A stretch of 64,000 bases of DNA from Ryuthela nishihirai. Lineage: Eukaryota; Arthropoda; Arachnida; Araneae; Heptathelidae. The stretch covers positions 37,696,901 to 37,760,900 of the forward strand of contig JAWZYU010000034.1 of NCBI GenBank assembly GCA_038380435.1, in the 5' to 3' direction. Shown piece after piece: positions 32,580 through 44,122 of this stretch (position 1 is its first letter; each line of letters starts with the position of its first letter). Below the pieces are notes generated by a model. It was given only the letters and a program-made list of their open reading frames with translations. It searched no databases and was not told where the DNA came from. A program made the translations under genes and the position numbers.

Positions 32580-32849
32580 TTATATTTTTTTTTCGGTCAC
32601 ATGAATCGTTACTTTTCTAGCAGCATTCGTTTTCCCAGTGTTTAAATGAGGTTGACCATCCTTCTTATTTTGTTGGGGAATCCCTGAAACGTTCTGCAAC
32701 GTCTCGAGGGAATCCCCGGATTCTACATTTACGAGAAATATACTCGACACACTCTTGTCCCGGTTCGAAAGAACCGGGACAAGACCCGGTTTTTTGTCCG
32801 ACTTGACCCCTCTTTCTATGCTACTTTCTGAATATAAAAATTGTGCCAC
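32580..32849 (-). CDS. open frame, possible exon, unrecognised
   Basis: An 89-codon minus frame with hydrophilic composition (SGDSLETLQNVSGIPQQNKK) outside the defined repeats. An acceptor-like ttatattcag precedes the GVKSDKKPG segment. Inside it lies a 14-bp hairpin with a GAAA loop (32753-32784). No family was recognised; it may be chance. Confidence 0.2.
   Translation of the reverse strand: MAQFLYSESSIERGVKSDKKPGLVPVLSNRDKSVSSIFLVNVESGDSLETLQNVSGIPQQNKKDGQPHLNTGKTNAARKVTIHVTEKKI
32753..32784. repeat. 14-bp perfect hairpin with GAAA loop
   Basis: tcttgtcccggttc, loop gaaa, gaaccgggacaaga. The stem is unusually GC-rich for this AT-rich region. As RNA, the GAAA loop would be of the GNRA type. 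Confidence 0.9.
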
Positions 32850-33101
32850 GAGACTAGAGCATTGCCAACATCAATCATTCCGCTGAGTTTCAATCAATTT
32901 AGGGAAAGTGTGATTACATTAAAAAAAAATGTGCACAAAAAACTGTTCGTGTTTTATGTAAAAATTTTAGAACTCTTTCCATGTCAAATCAAACAATTTC
33001 CTATAATATAAAGAAATTGTGCAATTCCGTTTTCACGAAAAACGGAATCCGTACATCCAAACAAACGTCTGGCATCCCTGCGGAGGGGGGCCAGACGGGG
33101 C

Positions 33102-33470
33102 GCGGGAGGGGGGGGGGCTCAGTCGGTAGCGCGCCAGGCTCGTAATCTCTAGTTCCCAGGTTCGAGTCGCACTTGGGCCGGTGTTGAGATTTATCTTTGC
33201 AAACTCCCCTTCAGTAGGGGACACCCGATAGGTTTGGAAACGCCGCCTTCCATCGGATGGAACGTTGAGCCGTGGCCCCGTGTGCGGGAGAGCGATATCA
33301 TGTGAATGTTAAAAAAATGCTAGATGGCCTTGACAGGAGGGTAACATCTGTCTCCTAACATCCATCAGTGGGTCTCCCCTCAACATTCTCTGAGATTTCG
33401 CGGTCCTTGTAACCTGGCCATTTAGCACCATGGTGTGCAAAATGTGCCGTTTAGAGGTAAATCAACCCAA
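33102..33470 (+). mobile_element. SINE-A, diverged
   Basis: A G run then ggctcagtcggtagcgcgcc. It belongs with the copy at 35824: both have gagattyatcttygcaaactc, ggtgttgag and gagcgatatc, an older subfamily. Confidence 0.85.
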
Positions 33471-33519
33471 CTCTGTCTCAGACCCAGCCATTATTTACAA
33501 ATTGTGCGCTATTACTCAG

Positions 33520-33764
33520 AGGGCTTAAAAAGAAAACCGTCCGTCGGATGAGACGTTAAGCCGTGGCTCTGTATGCGGGAGAGATCTATGTACATTAAAG
33601 AATACGCTGGATGACTTTGACGGGAGGCTACCATCTGTTTACCAACAGCTGTCCAGTGGGCCCCCTCACCTAACCTTCTCTGAGCCTTCGGGGCCCTTGT
33701 GACTTGGCCATTTAGCCCACTGTGTGCAATAAAAGTGCGTTCAGAAGTAAAACAACCCAACTCA
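33520..33764 (+). mobile_element. 5'-truncated SINE-A
   Basis: Starts gggcttaaaaagaaaaccgt in the body and ends gtaaaacaacccaac. Confidence 0.8.
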
Positions 33765-33804
33765 GTCACAATTTCAAACACGGGCTACTGTATAAGCCCT
33801 AGAG

Positions 33805-34593
33805 AATGGATTTCAAAGGGTGTGCCGAGAGATTTCGGATATTGAAGATTTGGGTTGGGTTGTTTTACCTCTGAGCGGCACTTTTTTTGCACACCATGGG
33901 CTTAAATGGCCAGGTCACATGGACCCCGAAGGCTCAGAGAAGATTGGGAGAGGGGACCCACTAGAACAGCTGTTGGGAGAGAGATGGTAGCCTCCCGTCA
34001 AGGCCATCCAGCGTGTTCTTTAACGTGCACAGGGTATGGCTCTCCCGCACACGGGGCCACGGCTTAACGTCCCATCCGACGGACGGCGGCCTTTCCAAGC
34101 CCATCGGTGTCCCCTACTGACCGTGGGCGGGGCGGGAAATTTTGCGGAGATAAATCTCAACGCTGACCCAGCTGGGACTCGAACCTGGGAACTACAGATT
34201 ACGAGCCTGGCGTGCTACCGACTGAGCCACCCCCGCCCAATATTGAAGATAAAAGGAAGTTTATAAACCATTTTGTTGCTAGTTTGTGCCACAGATTTTT
34301 CATTTAACTTTTTCTGTTTAATCAAAACTTATTCTTATTAAACCTTAACGTTAAATCCAAAATTAACACAAAACATGCCATAACGTAGGCCGAAAGCACT
34401 AACCTCAATACACGTTAGAACTTAACAGAATAGTTCTGCGTTTACAAAGGACTCCAAAGAAATGGCTATTGTTTAAGGCAAACTGAACATGCGCGAGTCT
34501 CACCCTAGGGTTGCCAACTTAAATTTTTAGGGTGCCGCGAGTATTCACGGCGAAAAATGGTGTGCCGTGAACAAAAAAGTTTGAGAATCACTG
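33805..34593. mobile_element. hAT-like non-autonomous element hosting a SINE-A
   Basis: The right end gtttgagaatcactg is the inverse of CAGTGATTCTCAAAC; the left end is decayed (aatggatttcaaagggtgtg). The TSD is ccctagag (33797-33804) / ccctagaa (34594-34601). The subterminal gtgtgccg blocks match the hAT at 21591. No transposase codons were recognised. Confidence 0.75.
33850..34239 (-). mobile_element. SINE-A, full length, young-looking
   Basis: An exact TSD atattgaagat lies at 33839-33849 and 34240-34250. It is close to the majority sequence throughout. Confidence 0.93.
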
Positions 34594-34651
34594 CCCTAGA
34601 ATTTAAAATGTCATATACAGGATACACTATCTGGCCAAATCACCATTAAAG

Positions 34652-35034
34652 GGGATGGTGTGGCTCAGTTGGTAGCGCGCCAGGCTCGTAATCTGCAGTT
34701 TCCAGGTTCGAGTCCCAGCTGGGTCAGCGTCGAGATTTGTCTCCACAAAATTCCCCGCCCTGCCCACGGTCAGTAGGGGACACTGATGGGCTTGGAAAGG
34801 GCATCTTCCGCCGGATGGGACGTTAAGCCGTGGCCCCGTGTACGGGAGAGCCGTATCCTGTGCACGTTAAAGAACACTCTAGATGGCCTTGACGGGAGGC
34901 TACCATCTGTCTCCCAACATCTGTTCCAGTGGGTCCCCTCACCTAACCTTCTCTGAGACTTCGGGGTCCTGGTGACTTGGCATTTAGCCCATAATGTGCA
35001 AAAAAAGTGCCGCTCAGAGGTAAAACACCCCAAA
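34652..35034 (+). mobile_element. SINE-A, full length
   Basis: ggggatggtgtggctcagtt to aaaacaccccaaa; it has the cagcgtcgagatttgtctcc and gggcatcttccg marks shared with 26557. Confidence 0.9.
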
Positions 35035-35288
35035 CCTGAAAATGGATGCAAAATTTCAATATTAGAGTAAAATATGAGATATCCTGTTGACGTGAAACTC
35101 ATGAATAGTTAGGTAAAAAAAATTGAGACTGGCAACTTGATTGTCCGTTCCCGATATTGATGGGGAAATAAAACAAAAACTGGAAACGTTTATCGTCTCG
35201 AACAGGCCCAGATGCAGAAAGGAAATCGAAGGGTAAGGGGGGGGGGGAAGGAGCACAATCGAGCCAGAAAAGTGTTAAAAGGGGAAGA

Positions 35289-35590
35289 TTGGGTTGTTTT
35301 ATCTCTGAGCGGCACTTTTTAGCACACAACGGGCTAAATGGCCAGGTCACAAGGACCCCGAAGGATCAGAGAAGGTTGGGGGAGGGGACCCACCGGAATA
35401 GCTGTTGGGAGACAGATGGTAACCTCCCGTCCAGCGTAATAACCATCCAGCGTGTTCTTTAACGTGCGCAGGGTGTCTCACTGCACACGGGGCCACGGCT
35501 TAACGTCCCATCCGACTGACGGTGGCCTTTCCAAGCCCATCGGTGTCCACTACTGACAGTGGCAGGGCGGGGAGTTTTGCGGAGACATGA
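35289..35590 (-). mobile_element. 5'-truncated SINE-A
   Basis: gattgggttgttttatctct to gagttttgcggaga; no head. A small insertion (cagcgtaataaccat) interrupts the body near 35433. Confidence 0.85.
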
Positions 35591-35734
35591 AAAATGCATG
35601 GAATGTAACTAAGTTTAATAATATTCTGCCTCTATTACCCTTACTAGCATTCTGAGGGGAGTGGAGGGGCATGTACCCTCCTTAGATCCGACCCTGGCTA
35701 CAATTAGCAGCTAAAATGAACTCGCCGTTGATAG

Positions 35735-35800
35735 TTTTAGTGGTCAGAAGACCCAGTATATAACTGGAAGACGAAGGTTCGAATTCCACTTCCATCGCAG
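35735..35800 (+). other. tRNA-like sequence with B box, probably pseudo-tRNA or SINE head
   Basis: tagttttagtggtcagaaga resembles a tRNA D-arm/A box, and ggttcgaattcc is a good B box about 35 bp on. I could not close an acceptor stem, so I do not call a functional tRNA. Confidence 0.35.
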
Positions 35801-35823
35801 CTAACAACTATTCACGAGTGTTC

Positions 35824-36236
35824 GGGGCGAGGGTGGCTCAGTTAGTAGCGCACCAGGCTCGTAACTATAGTTCCCAGGTTCGAGTCACACCTGGGCTGGT
35901 GTTGAGATTCATCTCTGCAAACTCTCATTCCTGTCACCGATCAGTAGGGGACACCGATTGGCTTGGAAAGGCCGCCGTCCGTCAGATGGGACGTTGAGCC
36001 GTAGCGCTGTGTACGGGAGAGCGATATCGTATGAATGTTAAAAAAAATGCTGGATGGCCTTGACAGGAGGTTACTATCTGTCTCCTAACATCCGTCCAGT
36101 GGGTCTCCACTGGACGGGTCAGAGAAAGTTGAGTCGGTCGCCACTTAACTTTCTCTGAGCAGTTTGGGTCCTTGTTACTCGGCCGTTTAGCCCATTGTGT
36201 GCAAAAATGTGACTCGGGGGTAAAAAGCGCAATCCA
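35824..36236 (+). mobile_element. SINE-A with an inverted repeat in the distal body
   Basis: cggggcgagggtggctcagt to the tail. Near 36115-36160 cagagaaagtt and aactttctctg face each other around gagtcggtcgccactt, so a small part of the body is present in both orientations. Confidence 0.8.
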
Positions 36237-36267
36237 TGGTGGAAAGTGAGGTCAAGTACGACCTTGG

Positions 36268-36560
36268 TAAAAAAAAAAAAGGCTGATCTGGCTGACTTCG
36301 AAAGGGGGCTCTTCGTTTGAGTGCGATGGGCAGGAGCAGCGTAACGTGGGTGATGGAACTCAATGGAAAATCACGAGGCACAATATCTCAAGTGAATGAA
36401 GAATTGCAACGGTCTTAAAACACGTCTGCAAATCGTAGCTAATGCGGGAGGAAAAAGACTGACATGTTGGCAAAAACTGTACAGCAAAATAGTTGCTATA
36501 GTTCACCAGCTGTGACAGTACTTCAAAACTCATTTATGTAAGAACTATGTCCGGATAATT
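36268..36560 (+). pseudogene. Tc1-like transposase N-terminus, relic
   Basis: After frameshifts, the segments KADLADFERGLFV, GKSRGTISQVNEELQRS and CGRKKTDML are recognisable as the DNA-binding part of a Tc1-like transposase. It ends at the SINE-A at 36573; no catalytic part was found beyond. Confidence 0.6.
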
Positions 36561-36572
36561 GGAAACTTTGAG

Positions 36573-36897
36573 TTGGGTTGTTTACCTCTGAGCTTTTTTT
36601 TTGCTCACCATGGGCTAAATGGCCAGGTCTCAAGGACCCCGAAGACTCGGAGAAGGTTGGGAGAGGGGACCCACTGGAACAGCTATTGGGAGACAGATGG
36701 TAGCCTACCGTCAAGGCCATCCAGCGTGTTCTTTAACGCGCACAGGGAATGGCTCTCCCGCACATGGCCACGGCTGACTTTGGGCAGGGCGGGGAGTTTT
36801 GTGGATTTAAATCTCAACGCTGACCCAGCTGGGACTCGAACCTGGCAACTGCAGATTATGAGCCTGGCGCACTACCGACTGAGAACCACCCCCGCCT
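36573..36897 (-). mobile_element. SINE-A with internal deletion
   Basis: ttgggttgtttacctctgag to ctgagaaccacccccgcc; the span from ggccacggct to ctttgggcagg is lost. The TSD is aaactttga. Confidence 0.87.
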
Positions 36898-37379
36898 CTG
36901 AAAACTTTGAAATTTTGGGAAATGTACTATGTATGATTCATACAAGGAGATATTAGGTAAGGATAGCAATAATTTGACTGGGCAGCTTATATTCAAAGGT
37001 GCAAATAACATCAGTTCAACCTCAGTTCATCTCTCTCCTATAGGTTAAAAATATTTAATCACTCCGACTGAAAAAGACTGGTCTGAAACAACTGCAACAT
37101 TAAGTCGCGATTTTTACCTTTTATGTACTTTATTCAAACTTATCTGAAAATTGTACTGAAGTGGAAAATAAGTTAAAAAAAAAAATCTGTCCTCACTGAG
37201 CCAAGAGATGCCGGAAACTTGATCTTCATCCTGAGGTCATCATGACGTCGTCACTTGGCATGATTGACCGATCGGAAGATGACGGAAGTGCTCGCCCCAT
37301 GAGGAAGATGGTTGGATGATTGCACGTGACTAGTGGTCGCTGTCGGCCTTTCAAATGGTTTGTGAGTTAATCTCCATCT
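36898..37379. other. unassigned
   Basis: No feature was recognised. Confidence 0.3.
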
Positions 37380-37868
37380 TCAATACGTTAAGCCATGTGG
37401 CGCCTTATATGGGAGAGAGCTCCATACCCTGTGCACGTTAAAGAACACTTTGGATGGCCTTGACAGGAGGTTACCATCTGTCTCCTAACAGCTGTTCCAG
37501 TGAGTCCTCTCCCCAAACCGATGGGCTTGTAAAGGCCGCCGTCCGTCGGATGGGACGTTCAGCCGTGGCTCCGTGTTCGGGAGAGCCATACCCTATGCAC
37601 GTTAAAGAACACGCTGGATGGCCTTGACGGGAGGCTACCATCTGTCTCCCAACAGCTGTTCCAGTGGGTCCCCTCCCCCAACCTTCTCTGAGCCTTCGGG
37701 GTCCATGTGACCTGGCTATTTAGCCCATGGTGTGCAAAAAAGTGCCGCTCAGAGGTAAAACAACCCAACCCTCTCCCCAAACCTTCTCTGAGCCTTCGTG
37801 GTCCTTGTGACCTGCCCATTTAACCTAATTGTGCGCAAAAAAAGTGCCATTCAGAGGTAAAACCCAAC
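37380..37868 (+). mobile_element. old SINE-A distal half, interrupted by another
   Basis: cgttaagccatgtggcgcct up to cctctccccaaac at 37518, resuming at 37783 with cttctctgagccttcg and a tail ending gtaaaacccaac. Confidence 0.85.
37519..37770 (+). mobile_element. 5'-truncated SINE-A nested in SINE-A
   Basis: ctctccccaaac at 37507-37518 is duplicated at 37771-37782. The insert begins cgatgggcttgtaaaggccg in mid-body, so truncation happened during integration. Confidence 0.92.
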
Positions 37869-37991
37869 TTTTTTGTGTTGCCTTTCTGCTGAGGACTCGC
37901 CTTTGCCACAGATATTCTTTGTGGCTATATACAGGTTGATTGTAAACTCAACAAAAACAGGAAAACAGTAAACTCAACAAAACTCCATATA

Positions 37992-39544
37992 CAGGTTGAT
38001 TGTAACTTCAACAAAAAAAGAGGGTTGATAGTTCACACCAAGACGCACAATTGTTGCAATGGAACCTAGGGTCGCATTCCACTCCTTCCGCCAGAGAAGT
38101 GTAAAGTTACATATCCACGTTTATCCTTCAACAGTGAAAACAAAGGCACTTAACTAATTTATGAGTTGCTTAATTACATTCGCGTCAGAGAATGACTCAA
38201 AGTGGCGTCGGAGGGCATTGTTACTCAGCCCACACCGGCGAATGAAGGACTCTCGCACCCTCTCGTATACTCCTGGTGTTGGTCTTGTCCGCTGCAACAC
38301 CGATTCTCGCGACGAGATCTTCCAGGGAGTCCACAGGTGTCTCGTACACAAGTGTTTTTATGTGCCCCCGGAAGAAGTCTAGTGGATTGAGGTCCGGGGA
38401 GTTTGGAGGCCAAGCCACAGGTCCACCACGTCCAATCCACCGCCCGGGATATGATGCATTTAGGAAGTATCGGACCTCATTGGAAAAGTGTGCTGGTGCC
38501 CCATCATGCATAAACCACGTGTCCCTCTGCATGGTGAGCGGAACACACTGCAACAGTCCGGGAAGCACTTGCTCCAGAAACACACGGTACACTGCGCCGG
38601 TCAGTTATTCTGGGAAGAGGTAAGGTCCCACCAGACAATCACCCAGGATACCTGTCCAGATGTTGACGCCAAATTCTGCTGGTGTTTACGAGGGTCAGTG
38701 ACGTGTGGATTTTCTTGAGCCCAAGCGTGCTGTTTGTGATTGTTGAAAATGCGTTCCCGGGTAAACGTCATCACTAAATAACACTAATGCGGGAAATTGC
38801 GGATTAACATTGTTCTTCTGGAGCATCCACCTAACAATAGGTTAATAGGGGATAGTCATCTTCGTTCAAAGCTTGGACCTTCTGCACGTGGAAGGGATGC
38901 ATCCGTGCATCATGTAGAAAATTCCACACCGAGGTTTGACAAACTCCCATTTCGGATGACACCACTCGCATACTTGTGGAAGGAACTTCTGCAAATCGCT
39001 GCAAGACACGTTCTTCCATTTCCGGTGTCCGCACACTTCGCGAACGTCCAGTATCACTCATTGAGATGGCCAACGAGCCAGTTTCACGCAGTCTTCGATC
39101 AACACTGACGAAGATCGAATGGTAAGGAATATGACGATTCGGAAATCTTTCACGGTACAATCTTTGTGCTTCACGTCCATTACCACCTGTTTGGCCGTAC
39201 ACCAGATTCATATCCGCCAATTCCTCATATGTGTAGTCTTCCATTTCCTTCACGAATACGTCACTTATCATGTGACGTTATCACGGTAATGTCGATGAAC
39301 GGGTTCGGCTGCGGTTTTAAATGTTTGTTCTTAATTGTCTACGCACTTGCTCAGCGCACCTGATTTGTATCTTGTGATTTTCATGCACCGGTTGTAAATA
39401 CTTGTGCATGCGTGGCGTTTTTCGAAAGTACTCTTTTCTGTCGGAAGGAGTGGAATGCGACCCTAGGTTCCATTGCAAAAATTGTTTGTTCTGATGTGTA
39501 CTATCACCCCTCTTTTTTTGTTGAAAGAGTTTACAATCATCCTG
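37992..39544 (-). mobile_element. DD41D-type Tc1/mariner element, nearly complete
   Basis: The inverted ends are about 110 bp long: left caggttgattgtaacttcaa ... aatggaacctagggtcgcat, and right the inverse. TA dinucleotides flank the element (37990-37991, 39545-39546). An extra, partial copy of the left end lies just outside (about 37925-37985). It encloses one transposase, read on the minus strand. Confidence 0.85.
38221..39271 (-). pseudogene. DD41D-type mariner transposase with DUF4817-like N-terminus, broken
   Basis: The N-terminal part 39271-38831 reads YTYEELADMNLVYGQTGGNG, REAQRLYRERFPNR and an HTH-like SMRVVSSEMGVCQTSVWNFL. The catalytic part continues with LFSDD (first Asp), FMHDGAPAHF (second) and SPDLNPLDFF (third). 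Forty-one residues separate the second and third Asp, the spacing reported for the rosa/Visitor mariner subgroup. Between 38831 and 38592 there are a stop and at least one frameshift, so no full protein is made. Confidence 0.85.
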
Positions 39545-39624
39545 TATAAATAATATATATAGAAATTAGGATAATTATGTATAAGATATATATATATTAC
39601 TGACAGGCACCTATCAGACCTGAG

Positions 39625-39780
39625 GTTGGATTGGCTGAGGGTTGTAGCGCGTCATGCTCGTTATCTGATGTATCCCAGTTCGAACCCCAAAAAGCCCTCA
39701 GTGAGAAAAGGGGATACCAATGAGCTTGTATAGGTCGCCTCCTTCGTGTGGGACATTGAGCCATTGCCCTGTGTGCAATG
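39625..39780 (+). mobile_element. ancient SINE-A head and proximal body
   Basis: ggctgagggttgtagcgcgt, box B-like agttcgaacccc, then taccaatgagcttg and gacattgagccattgccctg. It stops at gtgtgcaatgg. Confidence 0.6.
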
Positions 39781-40529
39781 GTTTTGAAAAACGAGATTTA
39801 AATAAATTTGATTATGCCCTTTAAATTATCATCAGTCACATTTTTCCATCAAATGCATATTTTAGAAGTTATAGAGTTTCGAAGTTAGATTACCATTGAT
39901 AGAACATGGAAAATGTCAATATTTTGGTAGGCAGTGAGTATACACAATTCAAATTATAACACTAAGTTATCCAATATATGATCAAAAAGTAAGCCTAATT
40001 AAAGAGGAGGAACCAAATATCTTGTTCAGGTCCATGCCCAAATCACTTATAAAATCTTGCTCTATGAAGCAGAGAAATAAAAGCACAAACGTCTGCATAA
40101 AAATAGACATTAAAGCACCAAACGAACGATTTCACCCGTTATTGTTTTACCATTCTGAACATTTTTCTACAAACCTGGAGAAAATTGCTACGTAATGTTA
40201 ATATTGCCAAGAAAATGAGCTGTAGTTCGAAAACTATCAAGACTGGTTTATTTCCAATGCGAAGAATAGGGAAATAACCGTAACCGTGATTCTATCAAGT
40301 TGTCTGCAATTCGAATCATCAATGTAGAAAAAATTGTTAGCGGCGAAGGTCGTCGTTCGCTGCTTGATTTGAAAATAATCTTCTCAGTTGTGTGATTTCG
40401 ATGCAGAAAATAGGTCAAAGCTAAAACCATTCGTGTTGTGACGTTTCAATTGGCAAAGGTAAGGCTTTAAATCATAAATCTGCCCAATTTTTAAAGCAGA
40501 AATACATGAAACTCACGATCATTAGCGTT
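39781..40529. repeat. half of a palindromic element plus unassigned sequence
   Basis: 39781-39930 contains gagatttaaataaatttgat, cagtcacatttttcc and aaatgcatattttagaagtt, the arm of the palindromic family also at 55748 and 57565. The remainder to 40529 is unassigned. Confidence 0.5.
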
Positions 40530-40898
40530 GTTAGGGTTAGGTTGTTTTACCTCTAAACGGCACTTGTTTTGCACACAATGGGCAGGTGAGAAGGAACCCA
40601 AGTGCTTATAGAGGTTGGGGAGAAGGGGACCACTGGATAGCTGTTTATAGTCTCCTGTCAAGGCCTTTCATCGTATTCTTTAACGTGCACAGATTATGGC
40701 TCTCCTGCACCCGGTGCCATTGCTTAAAGTCCCATTCGACGGACGGTGGCCTTTCCAAGTCCATCGGTGTCCTCTTCCTGACCGATGGCTGGCTGGGGTT
40801 TAGCGGAGATGAATCTCAATGCTGGCTGAATTCGGTCTCGATCATGGAAAGTGTAGATTACGAGCCTGGCGCGATATCGACTGAACCCAACCCCCCAT
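40530..40898 (-). mobile_element. SINE-A, old
   Basis: gttaggttgttttacctcta to gcgatatcgactgaaccc; box B is lost (ggtctcgatca). Confidence 0.75.
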
Positions 40899-41429
40899 AT
40901 CTGATAATCTGGTTCCATTTATGTAAAGTGCATATTTTAGAAGTGTAATAAAATAAAACAAGGATTAAACTTGTAGCAATAAATTGTTACTGAAGGTCGT
41001 CGTCCGCTGCTTGATTTGATCGAATATTGTTGAAAATCGAGATTTAAATAGATGTGATTATGATCTTTAATTTATCTTCAGTCACATTTATATACATCCT
41101 AGAAAAAGTATTGGGAGAACTGCCGTGTAGGGTCCTCAGCCGCCATCTTATTTCGCCGCGGTGAAAAAAAAGTCTGAATGGTAAAAGTAGTCTGTTCTGC
41201 ATCTACCTTGAGATGCGTATTGAGGTTATATATAAAAGAAATATGCAACGCTACACAGAAGAAAATAATGTTTCTGCAATTAAAAAAATTACAGAATAAT
41301 CTCGTCAAAACGAGATTTTATTAACAACGCTTATCGCTACAAAATGAACCCTCGTTTTGCACTTAACCCCCCTCCCCCGAAAATTAAGCAGTTTCATCAA
41401 AATTAGATTTTATTAACAACTCTTCCGAG

Positions 41430-41622
41430 TGGTTAGCGCGCTTGGCTACTGATCTAAGGGACCTGGGTTCGAGCCCCGGGTAAGGCATGGCTGTTTGTGT
41501 CGTTTATCTGCTGAGGGCCTGCCATCCTCACAGACCTTCTACTATGGCATATAAACTGACAGGCTCCTGTCAGACCTCTGTGGCAAGCAGCTGCTTGAGG
41601 GGGTATTTATTTTTTTTTATCT
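41430..41622 (+). mobile_element. SINE-B, near complete
   Basis: gagtggttagcgcgcttggc, gggttcgagccccgggtaag, and tgcttgagggggtatttattttt. It is the best plus-strand copy in the window. Confidence 0.9.
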
Positions 41623-42079
41623 CTAAAGAATAACTCCTTGTTCCTTACTAAAAAAATACCCCAAAAAAATTTCATCAAAAGATTTCATTAACAACGCTTA
41701 TCCCTAAACAATGAAACCTCGTTTCGCAATTAAAAAATACCCTAAAATAAATATCAAAAGTAAATTTCAAGAATCAACTTAAGAAAAGCCCCGAAAACAA
41801 ATAATCTCATTAGAGAGAACTATTCTAAACAGCATATATCATTCATAAACATTGGAACATGCGGATGGATATCATATTGCAACTCAAAGTTACAGGTTTT
41901 CCTCGAGAAGAGTACAAAATGGCGGCTGAGCACCCTGTACTGCCAAGCCAAAGTACTAAAAATAATTTATTAATATCACTTCAAACAAATTCTGGTACAT
42001 TTTGATGATTCGAGTTAAAACCAAACTATTAATATTTCATTACTAAATATTTCTCATAATTGGAAAAAATCGTATAAGA

Positions 42080-42425
42080 GCCATAATTATGGGCGGACAC
42101 GTGTGATGTCATCGGTGGCCGAAATTGGCAGTTTCCCCTTGGTTTCATAGCTACTTGAGCGATCGGTCCCAAATTTGGTGGGGTGCTTCCACTTAGTTCT
42201 AGACCTGTTGGTGTAACAGATCGAGTGCGTAGCTGCTGTAAGTCGGGAGTGATCCCTCAAAAAGTGTCCGAAATTTCTGAGGGCGCTGCCGTCGCCTGTA
42301 TGTGAATGCAGTAATACGCTAACGGTGGAAAGATGTGAATGAACTTATCTGTGGACATACGTTTCGCGCCAAACTTTTGGCGCGAGTTTAACTAGTGCAC
42401 GCATAATTTCAGACTTGCGAGTTTG
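42080..42425. repeat. diverged dispersed repeat, copy 1
   Basis: gatcggtcccaaatttggtg, gctgctgtaagtcgggagtg, gagggcgctgccgtcgcc and catacgtttcgcgccaa occur in the same order as related phrases at 44480-44800. Confidence 0.5.
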
Positions 42426-42754
42426 AAATATTTAAACAATAGACAGTTTCTATAAACAATTTATTAGTTGAAAAGTACACAATACTTTTATAAATATGTA
42501 CAAATATTTTGGTCTATAGCCAAGAAAATCATATTCGTTTTGAAAAGGCCGGTTTACAAATATAAATACGTTGCTTATGAGATGTGTATAAAGAAACCAG
42601 TCTTTGAATTTTTTTTTATACATAAATAACAAAATTGCATTAAAATGTTTTTGTAGCTGGTTAATATGTAAGAGAGAAGAGAATTATTGGCGACTTGGTG
42701 CATGCTAACTTAACACTTTACCATATACTATCGACTTTCAAAATTTTTCGTAGT

Positions 42755-42880
42755 GGCCGAGTGTTGTTACTGATCAATGGGACCTGGGTTCGAGTACCGG
42801 GTAAAGCATGGATATTTGTGTTGTCTTTCTCTTGAGGTCTGGCCTTCCTCACAGATCTCTAAGGCGTATTAAACTGATGG
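42755..42880 (+). mobile_element. SINE-B, truncated
   Basis: gtggccgagtgttgttactg with gggttcgagtaccggg; ends near ggcgtattaaactgat. Confidence 0.75.
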
Positions 42881-43234
42881 CATGACAATACTGCGTTATT
42901 TTTTAATTAAACCAGATTATTTCCAATATTAAATTTTTCTAAATGTTGGAGTGAGAAAGCCCGTCGAAATCTGTCAGAGACTTAAACTTAAAATTCTTAA
43001 AATTTCAAATAAATTAAAATCTTAAAATTTTCAATGAGTTAAAAGTGGTTCCAGGTTTCAGAATTATAACTGATGAATTATTACTTTTAAAATAATTGGA
43101 CTTGGAATTTATTTTCAAAAGCTTAAGAAGATTAAGCAGTTTTTCTAGCCTTTAAAAAATGGAAAAAAGTTGTTTTTTGAAAAACGTTTCATAATTATTT
43201 CCAAGTACATAGTTAAAAAAAATCCGGATTTTCT
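42881..43234. other. unassigned, AT-rich
   Basis: No feature was recognised. Confidence 0.3.
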
Positions 43235-43320
43235 GTTGGGTTGTCTTACCTCTGAGCGGCAGTTTTTTTGCACACAATGGGCTAAATGGCCAGGATACAA
43301 GGACCCGAAGGCTCAGAAGT
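43235..43320 (-). mobile_element. SINE-A tail only
   Basis: gttgggttgtcttacctctg to gacccgaaggctcagaag; severely 5'-truncated. Confidence 0.8.
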
Positions 43321-44059
43321 TTTTTTTACAAATTTATATTTGTACAGTAATTTTCTCTTTCATTATAAAGGTAATTTTTATTTTTTTTGTGTGTATTTAT
43401 GTTTCATGCATTACGTCTGAATTTAGGTCAGCCCACCGCTGCAATTATAAAATAAGAGTTTCACCGTAAAACTTTAGAAAATACAAATATTTCTGTTTTG
43501 CGATAATTAGCACCTGTATTGAATCCAGTTCGGGATTTTTTTATTATTGATACGTTACTCTTTTTTAAAAACAATTCATATTTCAGCTAAATTACAATAC
43601 GTTAACTTACTGAGATTTATTATTTATTGTTCATTATATATTAGCTCTGACCAGATCTAGATTTAAAAAGAGGAGGGGACAAATAACCCGTGTGAAAGGA
43701 GGGGGTGCAAGCTCGAGCCGAAATGAACTAGAAGCCATTCAGATATGACTTTTTGCGTCCTTTTCAGTGGTTTTTTTTAGAAAATTTCTTGAAAAGTACA
43801 TGCTATGTATATGTTTTGATTTCGTTTCTGTTACTTAGAACCCGCACCTAGATCTAACTGATAAATGGAAATGATCGTTTTCTTGATGTGTATGAGAAAT
43901 CCTTCTTTCGTACCTATCTATATACAAGGAGTCCGAAAATGATTATACCAAAAAGAATGACATTTATTTTTTGAGACAGGATCAAAATTTCAAAATATGA
44001 ATTTTGAAGATTTGCAAGTTTGATATGATGAATAAAGATCTAAATATTTTAGCCATCAC
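43321..44059. other. unassigned
   Basis: AT-rich; no gene or repeat was recognised. Confidence 0.3.
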
Positions 44060-44122
44060 GTGGCCTTTTGATTAGCGCGCTTCGGTGCTGATCAGGGGGA
44101 TCTGGGTTCGAGCCCGGGTAAG
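44060..44122 (+). mobile_element. SINE-B head
   Basis: gtggccttttgattagcgcg and gggttcgagcccgggtaag, ending where a SINE-A begins. Confidence 0.7.

Noticed and set aside
38161..38718. Plus-strand frames at 38.2-38.7 kb
   Set aside because: They are shadows of the minus-strand DD41D transposase.
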